This document shows positions 34,301 to 54,170 of a stretch of DNA of 64,000 nucleotides, one piece after another. The notes under the pieces are model-generated. The model was not told the DNA's origin. It worked only from the letters and a program-made list of their open reading frames with translations, and did no database searches. The DNA is from Haliotis asinina (taxonomy: Eukaryota > Mollusca > Gastropoda > Lepetellida > Haliotidae), in the NCBI RefSeq assembly GCF_037392515.1, contig NC_090281.1, forward strand, positions 45,546,645 to 45,610,644. The letters are read 5' to 3'. Both the position numbers and the translations under genes were made by a program. Within the stretch, counting starts at the first letter, position 1. Each line of letters begins with the position of its first letter.

Positions 34301-37300
34301 CCTTAGTTCTTTGTGAGAGGATAAGGTCCCAACTGCTCGAAACACACCTATGTTTTCACTCAAATCTCAAACTGAGTTTGACAATTTGAAACAGCTGCAT
34401 TTTTAACTCAACTCATGTTTTTAAATAAAAAAGTTCAAACAACTAACGAAATCTCTTCACCAAACTCAGATTGTCTTCTCAATTTGAGTTTGATACCGAT
34501 TTCCGTACATTTTGGAAAATGCATATTCGTGCGTTTTCTCAGATTTGAGCAAAAACGTGAACTTAAGTCAAAACTCAGACTTAAGTTTGTTTGGAGAAAT
34601 CAGGATCAGATCGGCTTCAGTGAGAGCCGCATTTATAGTGGAGGCAAAGGAAAATGATGTGAAAGGTGTAATCGGAATGAACAATATATGAGAATATACG
34701 CAAGGGACATAATTCATAATGGCTAATTCGGGTGGCTTCATGGATAAGCATACCCGTTCGATGTTTGTTTGTACTTCAGTTATTTCCTATGCCTCAAGAA
34801 AATGTTAATTCACTTGCGATTTAGCGATAACTAAACCACTTATGTAGCGAACGTTTTGTTACAATTATCTTTACGAGGTTTCCCAGTGGGAATATGTCTG
34901 GGTAATCCGTCTTAGAGTATTACGTGATCACAATCGGAAATCGTGATGTCAGACTCGAACATTTATCGGCAATGACTGTGACACTGCTTCAGTGTTGCCA
35001 GCGATGAGGTAAACAAGAAATGACAACAATGTTAATGTTTACCTGTAAACATCCATTAGCTTTTTCACACTTGTCGATGGCGACAAACACACTTATCATG
35101 TCAGGATACAGGTTCCCGTTGTTGTACCAATACCTGTAACAGTGTGTGATACAGTAATAATGTGTGATAGACGTGTACCATGCATGGTACACATGTACCG
35201 TACAGTATCATATTATGTATCCAAATTGCCCGTTCAAAATTATTAGCTGACATCTACATACAGGTTTTGATTTACCACACAGTGCTGGTAATATGTCCTG
35301 AAACATCAAAGGCATAACTTATTCACACGAGTCTTATTTTTCTTACGGCCTCATCATCTGATAGATGGCATGCGTCAGGGTTTGAAGCCAACTGCTGATC
35401 GCAACCATTCAACAATTATTCAAGTAATGATCTGCGTTATATTTGGTCTTCGGCAACAAATGCTCATTCTTGAAGCCACTTACGGTATGCGTGTAATTGT
35501 ATTCCAAATCTATGTTCTTGAGGTCATACACTCGATGTTCTGATCTGGACGCAAGACAAACAAGCAAACAAACGAACCCGTAATCCTGATGCCATACAAA
35601 TCGCCCGCCAGTCCTGGGTTCCTTCATCATCAGCTTAGTGTAGTAGTGATAGACTTCTCCCCCAAGAAGCTGTAAATCACAACACTGTAAATCACAACAC
35701 TGTAAATCACAACACTGTAAATCACAAGTCTGTCTCATTGTCTTACTATCTAACGTCAAATGATGGCGTTAGTTGCCTCGCCTGGCACTCTGCATTGACA
35801 AAATGAAATAAGGAATACTTCTGTGTCATAGGTTACCGTTGTAATCTACGTATAGTTGAAACCTACGTCTGTTTCAATATCTGCGGGCATTATTTTAATC
35901 ACTGACAACAGTCACTGACAGGGCATTTTGAAGATCCACGACTTATACAATTTGTTTGTCGATAAGGACTGACATCATATCAGCCAACGGAGCAGCCATT
36001 ACAAATAGGAAGACCAGAAATCGATGTTTATCCACTGGAGGGTGGGGGCTGGGATGATTCGGGTCAAAGTTGAGATGCTACTTAACCACAGACTACTCCA
36101 CCAGCCTATGGGTCAAACACATTTTTAGTCAAATATATGTCCTACTTGAGGATATACTAAAGTCGTTGTTCTTCCATAAAGTTTGTCTTTATCTCATTCA
36201 CTGATTTCTAAACATGCCGCTCAGAGACAAGTTGCGTTTCTGTTGCTGTTCAGTATATATCTCTAATATTTATTATCCCTTTAAATTTCTCTCTCGAATT
36301 CTTTAAGTGCAGTGGTTTTGAAGTTGTGATTCAAACATAGCGGTTGGGATAGAATTTCGTTAATGTTATTTGTGTAGGAATAATATTGTTTGTGAAATAG
36401 GTTCCATGCTTTAAGCACATCATGCCAAAAAGGGTTTCAATCTCAATAAAAGTTTCAGAATTGGTCCAAAATTAAACATAACTTTGACAGATAGGTTGCA
36501 TGGATATTTCTTTCACATTTTAAACATGTAGACGAACAGTGGAACATTTCAAAGCGTCATTAAATTTATTCACTGTCTTCTCTCTTCATATTTATTTTTT
36601 ACACTCCTTTTCATCATTCCAAATGAGGGGCAGTGGGATAGTCTAGTGGTTAAAGGGTTCGCTCGTCAGGCCAATGTCACGCGTTCGATTCCCACACATG
36701 GGTACAATGTGCGAAGCCCATTTCTGGTGTCCCCTCCCACAGTATTGATGGAATATTTTTTAAAGCTGCTGATAACCCAATACACTCACTCATTCACATC
36801 CTAAATGACTTCACAGATTAATTTTTCAGGCGAGGGAATACATCCGGGTAGTGGGTTCAGCAAGGAGTTGAAAATATGACCTAGTTAGCAGGTTGCTAGG
36901 GATTTTATTACTGTTATTTTACCAATAAGTCTTAAATGTCGGTTTCTCCAAGATGCTAAGAATCTATAAGTCCCTGGTGTTTATTACCCATTAGGTCAGG
37001 TCATTGCATATCTTATCAATAGATTCAGCTTTTCGTCATATCTAGATTGCTTTGATTTACCTAAGTTGATTTTCAAACCTGAGATTTTATAAAATACATT
37101 AATTGTGTCAGTAACAAGATACAGCCCCCCTCCTCTTCCTCGGTTCCATCTAGACATATTTCTGTTATCATAAGCCTATCCAGCTAGAAGAGTCAACTGT
37201 ATTGAGGAAATACAAGGCTTTTATCAAGGGCAATATACGTAATAACTTCTTACTTCGGCGCAGGTTCCAGCTAGTCTTTGACTTCGGGACAGCATTCCTG

Positions 37301-40300
37301 TGACGTCATTTCCGGGTTGACACCAGAGAGACACGCGGGTTTTTCTCCCTTCACTGTCATCAGTCTGTAAGATAACCACATCGATTGTTATATTGTTTAC
37401 GAAGTCTTTCTTTAAAATCCATGGCATTGACTATTTGCAAATATACAAAATCAGTGTTACGCGCTGTATACATGGATAAATTTAAGAAATACTGGGGCGA
37501 TGGGGAAATGACAAAGTTGCAGGTTCATGTCCCAAAAATGGTTAACATTTGAAGATAGCCACTGGGGCCTCACTGACGATATGACTCAAATACATATCAA
37601 ACCTCAACTCCAGTTAAGATCGTGCTCATAGAGTATCATTATTTCAGATAATAGGTCAGTGTGCATTTAATTTAATTTACAATCAGTGTATTTTCTTAGC
37701 TCCCTGGGGAAGATTAAACATATCCTACAACCCAGCCTTCAAGGTATCCCTTGCCTTTATGTGTCAACAGCATTGATATGGCAATTGTCACTTAAAGGAA
37801 ATAAAACTGAAACACAAAAAAAAAAAACTCACAACGAAGGAATGTCGTTGGATTTCTTCGCTCCCTTCCAATGTTGATTTTACTTTCTCTAGTTCGTCCT
37901 TCTCCAACAGACCTCTGTAAAAACAGGACGGGACTACATGTGGCAACCATGTTCAGATATCATGGACCAGATTGTATGCCTGTAGGTCAACGACCATGAT
38001 CAGAAATATCTTGGACTGTCCAGCGGGACTACAAGCTTGATCAGAAATATCTTGGACTGTCCAACGGGACTACAAGCTTGATCAGAAATATCTTGGACTG
38101 TCCAACGGGACTACAAGCTTGATCAGAAATATCTTGGACTGTCCAGCGGGACTACAAGCTTGATCAGAAATATCTTGGACTGTCCAACGGGACTACAAGC
38201 TTGATCAGAAATATCTTGGACTGTCCAACGGGACTACAAGCTTGATCAGAAATATCTTGGACTGTCCAGCGGGACTACAAGCTTGATCAGAAATATCTTG
38301 GACTGTCCAGCGGGACTACAAGCTTGATCAGAAATATCTTGGACTGTCCAACGGGACTACAAGCTTGATCAGAAATATCTTGGACTGTCCAGCGGGACTA
38401 CAAGCTTGATCAGAAATATCTTGGACTGTCCAACGGGACTACAAGCTTGATCAGAAATATCTTGGACTGTCCAGCGGGACTACAAGCTTGATCAGAAATA
38501 TCTTGGACTGTCCAACGGGACTACAAGCTTGATCAGAAATATCTTGGACTGTCCAACGGGACTACAAGCTTGATCAGAAATATCTTGGACTGTCCAACGG
38601 GACTACAAGCTTGATCAGAAATATCTTGGACTGTCCAGCGGGACTACAAGCTTGATCAGAAATATCTTGGACTGTCCAACGGGACTACAAGCTTGATCAG
38701 AAATATCTTGGACTGTCCAACGGGACTACAAGCTTGATCAGAAATATCTTGGACTGTCCAACGGGACTACAAGCTTGATCAGAAATATCTTGGACTGTCC
38801 AACGGGACTACAAGCTTGATCAGAAATATCTTGGACTGTCCAGCGGGACTACAAGCTTGATCAGAAATATCTTGGACTGTCCAACGGGACTACAAGCTTG
38901 ATCAGAAATATCTTGGACTGTCCAACGGGACTACAAGCTTGATCAGAAATATCTTGGACTGTCCAACGGGACTACAAGCTTGATCAGAAATATCTTGGAC
39001 TGTCCAACGGGACTACAAGCTTGATCAGAAATATCTTGGACTGTCCAACGGGACTACAAGCTTGATCAGAAATATCTTGGACTGTCCAACGGGACTACAA
39101 GCTTGATCAGAAATATCTTGGACTGTCCAACGGGACTACAAGCTTGATCAGAAATATCTTGGACTGTCCAACGGGACTACAAGCTTGATCAGAAATATCT
39201 TGGACTGTCCAACGGGACTACAAGCTTGATCAGAAATATCTTGGACTGTCCAACGGGACTACAAGCTTGATCAGAAATATCTTGGACTGTCCAACGGGAC
39301 TACAAGCTTGATCAGAAATATCTTGGACTGTCCAACGGGACTACAAGCTTGATCAGAAATATCTTGGACTGTCCAACGGGACTACAAGCTTGATCAGAAA
39401 TATCTTGGACTGTCCAACGGGACTACAAGCTTGATCAGAAATATCTTGGACTGTCCAACGGGACTACAAGCTTGATCAGAAATATCTTGGACTGTCCAGC
39501 GGGACTACAAGCTTGATCAGAAATATCTTGGACTGTCCAGCGGGACTACAAGCTTGATCAGAAATATCTTGGACTGTCCAGCGGGACTACAAGCTTGATC
39601 AGAAATATCTTGGACTGTCCAACGGGACTACAAGCTTGATCAGAAATATCTTGGACTGTCCAACGGGACTACAAGCTTGATCAGAAATATCTTGGACTGT
39701 CCAACGGGACTACAAGCTTGATCAGAAATATCTTGGACTGTCCAACGGGACTACAAGCTTGATCAGAAATATCTTGGACTGTCCAACGGGACTACAAGCT
39801 TGATCAGAAATATCTTGGACTGTCCAACGGGACTACAAGCTTGATCAGAAATATCTTGGACTGTCCAACGGGACTACAAGCTTGATCAGAAATATCTTGG
39901 ACTGTCCAACGGGACTACAAGCTTGATCAGAAATATCTTGGACTGTCCAACGGGACTACAAGCTTGATCAGAAATATCGCAGACAAACACACAGGTATAC
40001 AACTTTGATAAGACGCATCGTGCACAACCATAACGGACTACAGACGTGATGAGAAACATATTTGACAGTCATACAGGAATACAACCTTCACAAGAAGCAT
40101 TGTGTACAAGCGTGCAGGTTCACAACCTTGATCAAAAACATCGTGTACAAGTGTGCAGGTTCACAACCTTGATCAAAAACATCGTGTACAAGCATGCAGG
40201 TCTACAAATTTAATCAGAAAGAAAACAGGCTTACATGCGTAAATCATGTTACGTCATAATATAATGAAAGAAGTTGCCGTCCATAAGGTACCTTGCCTTT

Positions 40301-41328
40301 CTACAATAACTTCTAAAAATGCCAATCAAACCTATCAACGTTACATTTGTAAAAGCATAACCAGGAATGTCTTTCATATGTCTAAGTCTCGTACTACAAA
40401 CAGTTGATTTTGGGAGTCTTGCAATGAAAATGGCATTTGAGCTTCGAAGACTTTTCATTCGAAGGGCGAAATCTGAAAAGGGTGGCAATCCGGTACATAT
40501 AAACTGTACAATGGTTCATTTGCTGGCATAGGTTCAGAAACATATGCTGGTGCCATGTAAAATTATTGTCACCTCGGAACTACACACAAATGTGTTTACT
40601 AACGACAAAAGGATAATTTCTCATTCGTTCATTCGTTGTATGCCAACGATGGGATCGCGAGACGTATGAAGCACTCAACCAGTCTATTCACGCGCTGCAT
40701 CTTGGGATTACTTTGTCTTTCATTCAAAATTACAACCTACCGAATAAGGACATAGCCTTTTTCCTTAAACGACTCCTTCATTTCTTCAGTTACCGTAAAT
40801 GGGGCGCTATAGTTGAACTCTGGAAGAAAACATGCTTTTAAACAGGTTAGCTTAAGAAAATGTAGGTATACATTACGATATATTGATAAACTTCCTTTAC
40901 ACAGAGTGTTTTCGTGTAATAATTTGCTGTTTACATTTGCGAAAAAAGATTATTGCTATTTTTATAGTTTCCTTTTTATGTTTTGAGATGGAAACGTGTA
41001 TCACTTACACATACAAATTCCATTCTCCGTGGATATAATGTCAAATAGTTGTTTAAATACTACATTTCAGTAATATCAATTTTTACAGGTTTACACAAAA
41101 GTGTATGATATTTGACATATGCAGGATTCTTTAGTGACTTAAGACAGCACAGATAGCAATGATCGAACACTGACTAGTTTCCCATCGATCTGGCTCCTTA
41201 GTTATTACCTGTTCCCAATCAACACTGATTGATGCTACTACTGACAGTACTAACAGTACGGGTTACAAGAACAACATTCTAAAGAAAATGTGACAGATTA
41301 TGGAAATATGATTACCTGATCTTGCCAT
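31354..41328 (-). CDS. PhyH-family Fe(II)/2-oxoglutarate dioxygenase, gene B
   Basis: Nine coding exons, minus strand: 41316-41328, 40741-40819, 37833-37914, 37254-37364, 35578-35669, 35043-35133, 32282-32411, 31796-31947, 31354-31458 (stop TGA). Total 855 bases, 284 residues, all borders AG/GT with matching phases. Starts [19 protein letters not shown]. Motifs: WHQDYGYWYNNG (iron H122, D124), [20 protein letters not shown] (iron H211), DKRRW (2-oxoglutarate Arg, about 222). This layout is like PhyH-domain proteins often labelled L-proline trans-4-hydroxylase-like in molluscs; the substrate is not determined. There is no signal peptide or membrane segment, so it is probably cytosolic. Intron 2 holds the 41-bp array, intron 6 the THAP element, intron 8 a SINE. 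The exon 5 donor GTTCGT is weak. Confidence 0.93.
31470..31620 (-). mobile_element. tRNA-derived SINE (type 1) in gene B intron 8
   Basis: Begins GTGAATGAGTGAGTACTG and ends ACCACTGGGCTACCCC, with GTGACGAGCGAACGCTTTAA inside. It starts about a dozen bases from the exon 9 acceptor, as the gene C copy at 45526-45638 does. Confidence 0.85.
31995..32250. repeat. Intronic minisatellite, about 59-60-bp unit, gene B intron 7
   Basis: Diverged repeats of TTGTAACCTTGACGATGGCAG and similar, matching the cleaner array in gene C intron 7 (46395-46760). On the minus strand units carry AAGGTGACACC-like sequence resembling the exon 8 start. Confidence 0.7.
32485..32836. mobile_element. MITE-like element, copy 2, with terminal inverted repeats
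   Basis: Left end GACAAGTATTAGATGAGCCA and right end TGGCCCATCTAATACTTGTC are inverted copies with one mismatch. The interior is shared with 28929-29202 plus an extra block. Non-coding. Lies in gene B intron 6, just 5' of exon 7. No convincing target duplication was seen. Confidence 0.8.
33418..33532. repeat. Inverted repeat inside the THAP element
   Basis: ATTCTTTATGGATAACAA at 33418-33435 is matched by TTGTTATCCATAAAGAAT at 33515-33532. A related segment lies at about 46780-46860 in gene C intron 7, so this may be a small nested element. Confidence 0.65.
33613..33756 (+). CDS. THAP domain fragment (transposon-derived)
   Basis: From ATG 33613 the product is [20 protein letters not shown]..., then [18 protein letters not shown], 47 residues to the stop. 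The CxxxC pair, the HxFP motif and the invariant Trp match the first half of the C2CH THAP zinc finger that binds transposon ends. The second C-x2-H pair is replaced by SSHT and a stop, so the finger is incomplete in this reading. An intron at this point is possible but no downstream match was seen. Confidence 0.72.
   Translation: MVNYCVPGNCHSSKYKAGLEIDKSLHQFPTDPVIREKWMEFVCSSHT
35670..35733 (-). repeat. Four tandem 15-bp copies of a splice acceptor, gene B exon 5
   Basis: CTGTAAATCACAACA is repeated at 15-bp steps directly 5' of exon 5. On the minus strand each copy ends GATTTACAG, so each is a possible 3' splice site. The step is five codons (C-C-D-L-Q), so use of an upstream copy would keep the frame. 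Gene C has two copies (49003-49033). Confidence 0.85.
36626..36793 (+). mobile_element. tRNA-derived SINE (type 1)
   Basis: GGGGCAGTGGGATAGTCTAG, TGGTTAAAGGGTTCGCTCG and the B box GCGTTCGATTCCC are well preserved; ends TACACTCACTCATTCAC. In gene B intron 4. Confidence 0.88.
36825..37130 (-). mobile_element. LINE reverse transcriptase C-terminal remnant
   Basis: One minus frame reads [17 protein letters not shown], then after stops [18 protein letters not shown], then [17 protein letters not shown]. The SGLKIN...K and GKITVIKSL...LPNP blocks are the thumb region of L1/Tx1-like reverse transcriptases. At least three in-frame stops. It lies in gene B intron 4 in the same orientation as the gene. 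Confidence 0.8.
37999..39979. repeat. Homogenised 41-bp minisatellite, 48 exact periods, gene B intron 2
   Basis: The TCAGAAATATC landmark occurs at 38000 and last at 39968, exactly 48 x 41 bases, with no indel seen. The unit contains AAGCTTGATCAG and CTTGGACTGTCCARCGGG. The only variable site I found is that R: G in units 1, 4, 7, 8, 10, 12, 16, 21 and 37-39, A elsewhere. The array starts about 85 bases past the 5' end of exon 3 and lies within intron 2. Confidence 0.95.
39980..40230. repeat. Diverged 41-bp units flanking the array
   Basis: CACAACCTTGATCAAAAACA and TCGTGTACAAGTGTGCAGG recur with the same 41-bp step (40112 to 40153) and align base for base with the homogenised unit, at many mismatches. 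They look like the old edge of the array. Confidence 0.8.
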
Positions 41329-42042
41329 TGTGGTTGCAAAATACTCTGCAACGAAAAGTGTAACATATTAATAATCAGCAAACCTGTCCAGTGTAACTCA
41401 CTTACTCGCAATGTACAATAAATTATCTCAACTATGTGTCTGACCTTTTCTCATTATATTTGCGATCATAGTCAAATCTGACAGACCAGTCGATAATTAT
41501 ACTGGAACAGAGAGACAGACAGACAGGCAGACAGACAGAAATGTTTATTCAGTATCACAGTTTGTGCAGTACAAAGACACACTATAACCTTCTGACAAGT
41601 ATCATTTGGATCTAAGTTGTAGAATAATAACTGGAATTTATGCATTTCTAATGTTACGTACCTTTTTCAAAAGCTTAGCAATACTTATCAAAACGTTTTC
41701 ATCCCTACTTGACATAAGTCAAATCTGACAGAGCAGTCGATATATATATTGGAACATATCGTACTAATGTCATTCAAGAAGGTTTCAAATTCTGACGTTG
41801 CCCAACCGTCTTTTATACAGATGCTTAAATTTATAGATTTGCATAATCATGTTAATGCTGACAAGAACTCAAATGAGACAATTATGAAAGTCATCAGACC
41901 CACGAACGTCCAGCAAACTGGGCTAATGACACCTGTTTGGAGGACCGCCAATGAAACATTGAATGGTGAAACATTCTTATGATTCCATATCAATTTCGAC
42001 ATATGGTTTTCGGGTATGGCAATACTTTAGCAACATACTTAC

Positions 42043-42150
42043 AGAAACTGCGCAGAAATACGTCCCGTGACGTGGTAGTTGACTGCGTCACCTTATCTGT
42101 CTGTGTGCGTGACTGTGCAAGTTGTGAAGGATATCTTATCACCAAATTAC
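42043..42150 (-). other. Probable non-coding first exon, gene B
   Basis: Block conserved with 54218-54330 upstream of gene C, ending on the minus strand at a strong donor (GTTTCT then GTAAGTATGTT). The next exon acceptor (TTCGTTGCAG, near 41340) precedes the start codon by about 15 bases. The 5' limit is unknown. Confidence 0.6.
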
Positions 42151-42159
42151 CTTACCACC

Positions 42160-44039
42160 ATCCACTCACGCACCCATCCACGCGCAGAACCAGCCCACAA
42201 GCCCTCGACCTGTCTTGACGAGGGTTATTTCTCAAAAAAATGAGGGGACCCCCGTCTCGAAATTTCGAGTTGGGGGTCATCTCAACCTTTTCTTATTAAT
42301 CTTCAATCCTCGCAAAGACACACGGTAGCTAATATGTTTTTTTCAGGAAGCACAGCTTTGTTGTATCAATATAGGTAATGTTGATAAAACACGTGTTTCA
42401 TTTAAATTGAAATGTAGTGCTCGCCCCAGTGAGGCGGGGATATCTGGACGTGCTCCACGACATGTTTATACCTCTTCATACACTTACGGAACAGTGGCCA
42501 GATTGATAAAACTTCTTAGAATATTCTTAATCTTAAGAATCCTTAAGTCAGTCTCTGCATAAAAACAGATGTGAAACCATATTATCTCCAAACCCTTTCA
42601 AATCCAAACAAAGCCAAACCCAAGTCCAAATAAAACATATTCTTGATATGAGATGCCCATGTTGTATGTCCAGATGCATCCGAAGACTATCACATTAAAT
42701 TGAACTGATTAGGTAATCTACAACTTGGAGAAGTACCTACAACAAGAAGGAATTTGCCAAATTCACCAAGAACCATGTTTCCTTCTTCCGCGCAGGTGTA
42801 ATGCAGGGTCCAAATTTGCCTTTTAAAGACAGCCCTGTTCTCTTCAACTAGCGGAGTTAAAGCCTGAGTTATTAGCCTCTGCTTCCCTGTCCAGGTTGAT
42901 TATATTGCACCATTTTCTGTCTTTCTTGTATCTCCAGTTATGCTCTAAATAGATACGCAGATTTCCAATACGTCATCTAAGAAAACTCTTAGCATAAATA
43001 TCATAATCCCACGCGTTTCTCACTTAAAAAATGTAAGACTATTAAAAAATAAAACGTTACTGTGGTGAAATCGTCAGACCTCGTATCTTTCCAATCAGGA
43101 ACCGTCAGAACGTCAGTTTAGATGATAACGATTGGACCGTTTTCAGCAAGATTCATCGAAGGATTTCTTGCTCAGCAAAACGTTCGGATTCTCGAATAGT
43201 CCTCTGAGTCACCAGAACCCAACTGATCAGTTGTGAGAGGAACTCGATTACTGTGTGAGGCAGCGTAGTCCTCAGACATCTCTTTTCTCTCTTTCGTTTT
43301 CACTTGTGTTTAGTAATGGTAGCTATGCCCCTGAGTTTTGTTTATGTATATACTTCAGGTGCCTGTTTGACTATTAAGCGTCCCGGATGATGCCACCTTC
43401 GTCTCTTTGTAATACTTTTCTGAAACATCTGTGGGACGTGTGGGTTACTGAATACACTGAACAGAAAATATCCATCATACTTTTAATTTCAAGCAATGAT
43501 TAATAGTTCATAGAATGCTATATTTGGTGTAAATATCTAAAGAATTCGGATATATTGTTAGTTATTCAGCGTACTTTTTCTGAAATGCATGACACGTGCT
43601 GGGCGGTTAACCAAAGCACTGTTGAAACGTTAACCACGTGGCTCTTCATGTATTTATCAAATTAAGTAAGAAGGCATTTTTATGTAATTTGACGCACTTG
43701 CAACAAATCTGCTGCTCATTATATTTACCTATTTTGACTTGTACCATAAAACCGTTTGTTTGTTTCCAGTGAACAGCTCCTTGCTTTTGCATCTGTTTGT
43801 AAGTGAGGAAAGGCTCATTTCATTCCGAACACCTGATATCATCGCAGCTCGATTGTTATTCATAAATGTACCCTCTTGGTGCAATCCAAGTTTTGTCCTC
43901 GGCGGAGTAGGACAACGGATTTGTCTCCTTCGTCGGCTTATGTAAGTATCGCCATGGCAATGCTATTGCAGGACCACTCCACTATAGACATGGTCATCAC
44001 CCAAGTTCGATGACCGATGACCAAGTGAAGAGGTTATCA
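42160..44039. other. Intergenic region between genes B and C
   Basis: No gene recognised. Contains a 32-base hairpin at 42247-42278. A segment at about 43690-43780 resembles 30170-30260 and is probably a shared repeat or LINE piece. Confidence 0.4.
42247..42278. repeat. 32-base hairpin
   Basis: GACCCCCGTCTCGAAA followed by TTTCGAGTTGGGGGTC. Self-complementary except around two positions, with a perfect 14-bp core CTCGAAATTTCGAG. Confidence 0.85.
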
Positions 44040-44040
44040 A

Positions 44041-44600
44041 AAATTGTTACTTGATGATATAAGTCATTTGCTAGATCCTCTGCACTTTGCGACAAGACCA
44101 GGACTTGGGCCGGAGGACGAAATATTTACCCTCCTACAACATATTTACTCTCATCTGAGTGAGTTTAGTTTTACGCCACACTCAGCAAAATTCCAGATAT
44201 AAGGCGGTCTGTAAAGAATCGAGTCTGGACCAGAAAATCTAGTGATCAAGAGCATGAGTATCGATCTGCTCTATTGGGAACCGATGACATGTGTCAGCCA
44301 AGCCTGACCACCCGATCACGTTAGTCGTTACTCTCATCTGGAGACTTGTAAGAACTATGTAAGAGCCCTCTTCCTTGATTTTCTTCCTTCCGCCTTCAAT
44401 ACCATTGAGTTACAACTTTTGATGAGTAAACTGCTTAATCTAGGCGACTGTAGCAACATTATTGAAGAGGTTAAAGAGCTCATGCTACATAGAACTCAGT
44501 ATGTCAGTGTCAGTGGCTATCAATCTTCTCTCCACCTCTGCTGGAGTTCCACAGGGATGTGCCCTTTCATCCTCACTTTTCACGAGGGATTAGCGTAGGT
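44041..44600 (+). mobile_element. LINE reverse transcriptase fragment split by a SINE
   Basis: One plus frame reads LLDPLHFATRPGLGPEDEIF, then TLLQHIYSHL up to 44157. After the SINE it resumes ETCKNYVRALFLDFLPSAFN, TIELQLLMSKLL and RTQYVSVSGYQSS, then shifts frame near a STGMCP (STGVPQGCALSP-like) segment. The DPLQFAYR..., FxDFSSAFNTI and STGxPQGC blocks are typical of the CR1/L2/Rex group. Dead copy. Confidence 0.85.
44158..44327 (-). mobile_element. SINE type 2 inserted in a LINE, 13-bp target duplication
   Basis: Starts AGTGAGTTTAGTTTTACGCC and ends CCCGATCACGTTAGTCG. Perfect flanking repeats TTACTCTCATCTG lie at 44145-44157 and 44328-44340. Removing the insert and one repeat restores the LINE reading frame. 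Confidence 0.95.
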
Positions 44601-45313
44601 GTGTCGACATTATTTGTACGTGAACATCTCTTAGGTTGTTCATGCTCACACCGATTTCGTGAACAGTTTTTGCCGAACCTGTCCCTCGCTCTGTGAAGGA
44701 CAGAGGGAGACACCTGTGGACGGCGAACAACACTTCTTAAGGATTCACCATCTTGGAAGCATGCAATGGTCCTGCTCCTGACGTGGGCGCTTAGCGCTGT
44801 GGCATGTGGAAGAAATTATGAGACTTTTATACTGTTTGTAGATATTTTAAAGGGCGCGTTGCCAAAAGCTGTTTGGGAAGTCTGTCTTCCACAGTTACCA
44901 GTCTGTTGTGTTTGCGCGTTTGAATCTAGCATGGTGCTTGTGTGTTCCAGCACCCTTGTTTTTCACTATTTTTGACAATGTTTCATTTCACTCAAAGTCA
45001 ACGAATATTTAATCGGTTGCTTCACTTCAAGCCCTACGATGTTGACTAAAGTGTCCATTCCGCACACAAAAAGTTGCATTCATCTTAGAACGTCCCGTAT
45101 ATATGACCAACAACGTTTACGTGTATATAAGAAAAGACTATCAAATTTTAGGGTGTTCCCATATAAATATACAGCCCTAAGTAAAAGTTGAACAACTGTG
45201 TTGTTAGTGAGTATATGCGTGTATCTGGAATACAACGTCAATGGATGATTTTCTGAGCACTAAGTGTAAATTTTTAAAAACACATATTTTTTCATCCACG
45301 TCATTTTTATGGC

Positions 45314-45319
45314 TTTATT
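45314..45319 (-). promoter_or_regulatory. Polyadenylation signal, gene C
   Basis: AATAAA on the minus strand, about 100 bases beyond the gene C stop, within a 3' segment conserved with gene B. Confidence 0.55.
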
Positions 45320-45417
45320 CGTCGTTAAAAAGACGAAGCAACAGCAAACCAGCCTTGAAGCACCAATGAAGCCGACTTGAAGCATCAGTGACTCGGTGAG
45401 GCAGCTTCAGAACATCC

Positions 45418-53426
<8,009 letters not shown>

Positions 53427-54067
53427 TGTGGTTACAAAATACTCTGCAACGTAAAGCATCATGTTAATAATCAGCAAACCTGTCCAAAGTAAGATCTAAG
53501 TCTTGGTGTTATTCTGCAAATTCAGTTGGTTGAGCAACAACATAGATTGAAACCATACAAGGTATGTTTGGGTAGCCTTGTTGGGTAGCCCTGCAGACGT
53601 CCTGGGTTCGGTTCGGTTCTTTGCATGGGTTCAGGAAGGATGGTCAGTGGTAACTCCAGCCGTGAGATGTCCGGAATAGGACTAAACCTTCTCATCCACA
53701 TACTCGTTCACTCCCTCTCTCTCAATCTTCACATATTACTCAGTTGTTTCTGGATCTTCCAGCACCCACGGGTATTTCACTGTGATCACTGGTCAGATCT
53801 GACAAAACAGTCGATATCCGACCATTTCTGGAATCTAAGATTCCAGAAGGCGTTTATCTTATAACCTCAGAACCATTTCCCACTTTCCAAAAAGAAGCAT
53901 GCAGAGGCATGTCAACACAGTTAAGAAATCAAATGGGAAAACAAGCCATCAGACCTAAGACCATCTGTTTCACTTTGTCACACCTCCGTCACTGAAGCGT
54001 CTGCAGGACCACCGATGCAACGTGAAATTGCCACACGGTCTTATGATATGACTCGATATCGATTTCG

Positions 54068-54069
<2 letters not shown>

Positions 54070-54112
<43 letters not shown>

Positions 54113-54138
54113 AACACACACAAACACACGTGTGTACG

Positions 54139-54170
<32 letters not shown>

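Noticed and set aside
37999-39979. CRISPR-like regular repeats
   Set aside because: Repeats are contiguous 41-bp units without unique spacers, in an animal intron; it is a minisatellite.
40249-40488. 79-codon minus-strand ORF in gene B intron 2
   Set aside because: No homology to neighbouring exons and no match to a known domain; the paralogous intron in gene C is not conserved in this frame.
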